Shown here: positions 6,911 through 8,822 of the stretch, one piece after another
Layout: every line of letters starts with the position of its first letter
How positions within the stretch are numbered: position 1 is the stretch's first letter
NCBI GenBank assembly: GCA_937960725.1
Contig: CALGOY010000153.1
Span: forward strand, 1 to 8,822
From: an uncultured Bacillota bacterium
Lineage (GTDB): Bacteria; Bacillota; Clostridia; Caldicoprobacterales; UBA3941
Reading direction: 5' to 3'
DNA: 8,822 bases
Position numbers and translations under genes: made by a program
Notes under the pieces: model-generated
What the model was told of the DNA's origin: nothing
Seen by the model: the letters and a program-made list of their open reading frames with translations, nothing else
Databases searched by the model: none

Positions 6911-7282
6911 TCATCGGTCTTCATATATATGGGCTAGGCCTTGACCGAATATCTGTTCTACGTGATCGTCATCCAGTGAATAATATACTATTTTTCCGTC
7001 CCGCCTATTTTTAACCAGTTTGGCCTGCTTTAAAATCCTTAGCTGATGAGAAATAGCCGATTGCGTCATATTTAGCAAGGCTGCTATATCGCAAACGCAC
7101 ATCTCCGATTCAGCTAGGGCCCACAATATCTTGATGCGGGTTGTATCTCCGAATACCTTAAATAGTTCGGCAAGGTCATATAGGATTTCTTCTTTAGGCA
7201 TTTTGGCCTTGACTTGATTTACTATCTCTTTATGAATTACTTCGGCGTCACATTTTTCAATAGGATTAGGTTTTTTAGCCAT
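6911..7282 (-). CDS. ArsR/SmtB-family metal-responsive repressor, CadC-like
   Basis: This 123-residue winged-helix DNA-binding repressor should release DNA on binding Zn, Cd or Pb. The fold is visible from FKVFGDTTRIKILWAL through CDIAALLNMTQSAISHQLRILKQAKLV (recognition helix near 73-88) to the wing RRDGKIVYYSL. Two metal sites can be read. The first is the alpha-3N type, with CVC (Cys62, Cys64) plus N-terminal Cys11 and possibly His17. The second is the alpha-5 type, with Asp105, His107, His118 and Glu121 at the same spacing as in SmtB. CadC has two N-terminal cysteines, and here only one is seen. ATG at 7282 is preceded by a modest AGGTGA site. It lies upstream of the HMA and ATPase genes on the same strand, between two matching operator arrays, so it very likely controls itself and the pump. 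Confidence 0.93.
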   Translation of the reverse strand: MAKKPNPIEKCDAEVIHKEIVNQVKAKMPKEEILYDLAELFKVFGDTTRIKILWALAESEMCVCDIAALLNMTQSAISHQLRILKQAKLVKNRRDGKIVYYSLDDDHVEQIFGQGLAHIYEDR

Positions 7283-7313
7283 ATATTATCACCTATCTAT
7301 TCGATATACCACA

Positions 7314-7335
7314 TGAACAATTGAACAGTTGTTCA
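7314..7335. promoter_or_regulatory. Metal-repressor operator array in front of the ArsR-family gene
   Basis: Three half-sites lie on an 8-base register: TGAACA (7314-7319), TGAACA (7322-7327) and TGTTCA (7330-7335). The last two make a perfect 6-2-6 inverted repeat. The array differs from the one at 6808-6829 by only two bases in the spacer between the last two half-sites, and both are followed by TATA. It lies just downstream of the predicted start of the repressor transcript, where bound repressor would block its own synthesis. Confidence 0.85.
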
Positions 7336-7349
7336 TATATTCTAGTTAT

Positions 7350-7378
7350 ATTATATATACATATTAATTCCATGTCAA
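7350..7378 (-). promoter_or_regulatory. Consensus sigma-A promoter of the ArsR-family gene
   Basis: On the minus strand, TTGACA (7373-7378) and TATAAT (7350-7355) are both perfect and exactly 17 bases apart. Transcription should begin near 7343, placing the operator array at about +8 to +30. Such a strong promoter makes sense only under tight repression, which fits a metal-inducible operon. Confidence 0.88.
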
Positions 7379-7386
7379 TAATCAAC

Positions 7387-7415
7387 TTGTATTTTATTGT
7401 TAACAATGCTATCAT
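7387..7415 (+). promoter_or_regulatory. Candidate promoter of the TetR-family gene
   Basis: TTGTAT (7387-7392) and TATCAT (7410-7415) are 17 bases apart, giving a start near 7422. The -10 matches at five of six positions, the -35 at three. The ribosome binding site AGGGGG (7428-7433) and the start codon at 7441 follow closely, leaving a very short leader. The spacer contains a 12-base palindrome. Confidence 0.5.
7396..7407. promoter_or_regulatory. Palindrome ATTGTTAACAAT, candidate TetR operator
   Basis: The palindrome is a perfect 12-base one lying wholly between the predicted -35 and -10 of the TetR-family gene. TetR-family proteins bind as dimers to palindromes and often repress themselves from such a position. 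No second copy was noticed in this window, so the assignment rests on position only. Confidence 0.45.
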
Positions 7416-7440
7416 AGTAGTATTAAAAGGGGGTTTTTAT

Positions 7441-8004
7441 ATGCCCGATTCACAACTTACCAAGAAAGCATTGTCCGCTGCTATGAAAAAACTTATGGAG
7501 CAAAAGCCCATGGAAAAAATCAGGATAAAAGAAATTGTTGGACTATGCAATATGCATCGACAAAGTTTTTATTATCATTTTAAGGATAAATATGATCTGG
7601 TAAATTGGATTTTTTATACTGAGTTCATAGAAAGCATTCAGGATCTTCTGGAAAATCCATCCTGGGAACTGTTTGAGAAGATGTGTGAATTTTTCTATGA
7701 AAATAGAGTTTTTTACAGCAACGCCCTTCAAGTGACAGGTCAGAATTCGTTTTCAGAATATTTTAACGAAGTGATGCAGCCTATTATAGCTTCTCAGGTT
7801 AGCGATATTTTCGAAGAGGATCCGGACAAGGATTTTTATGCAGAATTCCTAACGGATGCCATCCGCGTCGCCATCACTAAGTGGCTATCGGAAGGGGCAA
7901 AAATACCTCCAGGAAAGTTTGCAAGGCTAATAAAAAATGTGGCGAGGATCGGCCAGAAGCTGGATGAAAAAGGGACTCCTCGCCAGGGGAATAAGAAAAG
8001 CTAG
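7441..8004 (+). CDS. TetR/AcrR-family transcriptional regulator, DhaS-like
   Basis: This is a 187-residue regulator. The N-terminal helix-turn-helix covers about residues 8-50: LTKKALSAAMKKLMEQKPMEKI, then IKEIVGLCNMHRQSFYYHFKDKYDLVNWIFYTEF. This last block, with YYHFKDKYDLVNWI, is typical of the DhaS-like branch of the family; DhaS itself is a co-activator of dihydroxyacetone kinase genes in lactic acid bacteria and has a similar length. The rest is an all-helical effector domain with no recognisable ligand pocket. The start is ATG 7441, with AGGGGG (7428-7433) 7 bases upstream; a longer in-frame reading from 7321 crosses the metal operator and promoter and is rejected. No dha gene is nearby, so the target is unknown. 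It is divergent from the metal operon and converges with the radical SAM gene. Confidence 0.9.
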   Translation: MPDSQLTKKALSAAMKKLMEQKPMEKIRIKEIVGLCNMHRQSFYYHFKDKYDLVNWIFYTEFIESIQDLLENPSWELFEKMCEFFYENRVFYSNALQVTGQNSFSEYFNEVMQPIIASQVSDIFEEDPDKDFYAEFLTDAIRVAITKWLSEGAKIPPGKFARLIKNVARIGQKLDEKGTPRQGNKKS

Positions 8005-8015
8005 TTTAGCTTTTC
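7995..8015. terminator. Hairpin across the two convergent stop codons
   Basis: GAAAAGCTA (7995-8003) pairs perfectly with TAGCTTTTC (8007-8015) around a three-base loop. The stem contains the TAG stop of the TetR gene (8002-8004) and the TAA stop of the opposing gene (8006-8008 on the minus strand). On the + side it is followed by a U-rich tract (8018-8037), so termination of the TetR transcript is most likely; the other direction has a weaker tail. Confidence 0.6.
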
Positions 8016-8822
8016 CAAATATTTTTATTTATTTTTGGCTTTTTCTTAGATTCGGGGGTTGCTGCCCAAAGCCTATCTGCAACAACAGCCCACTTATCTG
8101 CCGCATCTGTACATTTAGCGGAAAGGCTGTGCACATCTTCCGGCTGCTTAAGATCGGTAGAGTAAGCCCCAGATGCATCCACCATTTCAGCTAATACTCC
8201 CTTATTGTCGAGTAGTGGACAAGGTCTAAGATGGTTGTCGTTGAAGGGTTGCCTAAGCCTATATTGGGTAAAGAAGGGAGCTTTAAGCGCATCGATTATG
8301 GTTTTTTCATGTATATTTGTATCGGAATAATGGATAAAAGCACAGGGCTCAATATCTCCGTTGGCGTTTATATGGATATAGTTTCGGCCTCCTGCAATGC
8401 AGCCATTTACATATTCGCCATCGTTCCAAAAATCTATGGTAAATATGGGCTTTGTTTGACGATATTTACGTATTTGATTATACATAAATTCCCTCTGTTC
8501 TGGGGAAACTATAAGTTCTGGAACTGCGTCTACTCCAACCGGCATATAGGTAAAGAACCATGCAAATTTTGCTCCCTTTTCTATCATTGTATCAATATAT
8601 TTTTCGCTACCAATAACTTCTGTATTTTCCCTGGTATAACAGCAGGAGATGCCAAAGGGCAGTTTCTTTTCTTTTAGGATCTCCATAGCCCTGATGACTT
8701 TTTGGTAAGTACCTTTGCCGCGGCGGGAATCGGTTTCTTCTTCGAAACCTTCTATGCTAATAGCTGGTACAAAATTTTTGACCCGGAGCATTTCGTCGGC
8801 GAACTTTTCGTCTATAAGAGTT
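8006..8822 (-). CDS. Radical SAM protein with SPASM-like C-terminus, N-terminal part outside the window
   Basis: 271 residues to the stop are visible, and the frame stays open to the right edge. The CxxxCxxC iron-sulphur motif that starts the radical SAM domain is not in the window. The visible part begins with TLIDEKFADEMLRVKNFVPAISIEGFEEETDSRRGKGTY, a classic radical SAM barrel segment (the SIEG strand followed by DxxRG). The C-terminus has GCIAGGRNYIHINANGDIEPCAF, which fits the SPASM spacing C-X13-G-X4-C, then RPCPLLDN and a later SAKC, likely ligands of an auxiliary cluster. The closing residues (AADKWAVVADRLW) are helical. Such proteins modify peptides or other substrates, but nothing nearby indicates the substrate. 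I recognise the superfamily and not a named gene. It converges on the TetR gene with a one-base gap. Confidence 0.85.
   Translation of the reverse strand, partial: TLIDEKFADEMLRVKNFVPAISIEGFEEETDSRRGKGTYQKVIRAMEILKEKKLPFGISCCYTRENTEVIGSEKYIDTMIEKGAKFAWFFTYMPVGVDAVPELIVSPEQREFMYNQIRKYRQTKPIFTIDFWNDGEYVNGCIAGGRNYIHINANGDIEPCAFIHYSDTNIHEKTIIDALKAPFFTQYRLRQPFNDNHLRPCPLLDNKGVLAEMVDASGAYSTDLKQPEDVHSLSAKCTDAADKWAVVADRLWAATPESKKKPKINKNIWKS

Noticed and set aside
7321..7440. Longer N-terminus for the TetR protein starting near 7321
   Set aside because: It would translate the metal operator and both promoters; the start at 7441 has a good ribosome binding site and matches family length.
8231..8677. 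148-codon open frame on the + strand opposite the radical SAM gene
   Set aside because: It is antisense to a gene with clear family motifs, and its own sequence has no recognisable domain or start signal.

Overview
The window looks like a chromosomal segment of a low-GC, Gram-positive-type anaerobe, most likely a clostridial Firmicute. The reasons are AT-rich intergenic DNA, strong purine-rich ribosome binding sites, two TTG starts, sigma-A-type promoters, and the gene families themselves (CBS-ACT protein behind a liv operon, a DhaS-like TetR protein, a Cys-rich radical SAM protein). Species cannot be assigned from the sequence alone.

Region 1 (1-4658, + strand) is a branched-chain amino-acid/amide ABC importer. 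It holds the C-terminus of the extracellular substrate-binding protein, a 215-base spacer with a strong hairpin, then the tightly packed genes livH, livM, livG, livF and a CBS-CBS-ACT protein. The last five genes are separated by 3-5 bases or overlap, so they form one operon. The CBS-ACT protein is a plausible cytosolic nucleotide/amino-acid sensor for the importer. A bidirectional terminator closes the operon.

Region 2 (4685-7378, - strand) is a heavy-metal resistance module. A CadC/SmtB-type ArsR repressor is followed by a free-standing 73-residue metal-binding (HMA) protein and a P1B-2-type Zn/Cd/Pb ATPase that lacks its own N-terminal HMA domain. Two closely related operator arrays built from the half-site TGAACA lie in front of the repressor gene and in front of the HMA-ATPase pair. 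The repressor promoter is a perfect TTGACA-17-TATAAT match. The expected circuit is that metal releases the repressor, and the HMA protein and ATPase then bind and export the metal.

Region 3 (7387-8822) holds a divergently transcribed DhaS-like TetR regulator with a 12-bp palindrome inside its predicted promoter. Converging on it, with one base between the stop codons, is the C-terminal part of a radical SAM protein with a SPASM-like cysteine signature. That gene runs off the right edge.

I saw no tRNA, rRNA, CRISPR array, transposon or phage gene. Nothing here is clearly a new system. The most unusual items are the multi-half-site metal operators, the split ATPase/HMA arrangement, the TetR palindrome-in-promoter, and the hairpin shared by two stop codons.
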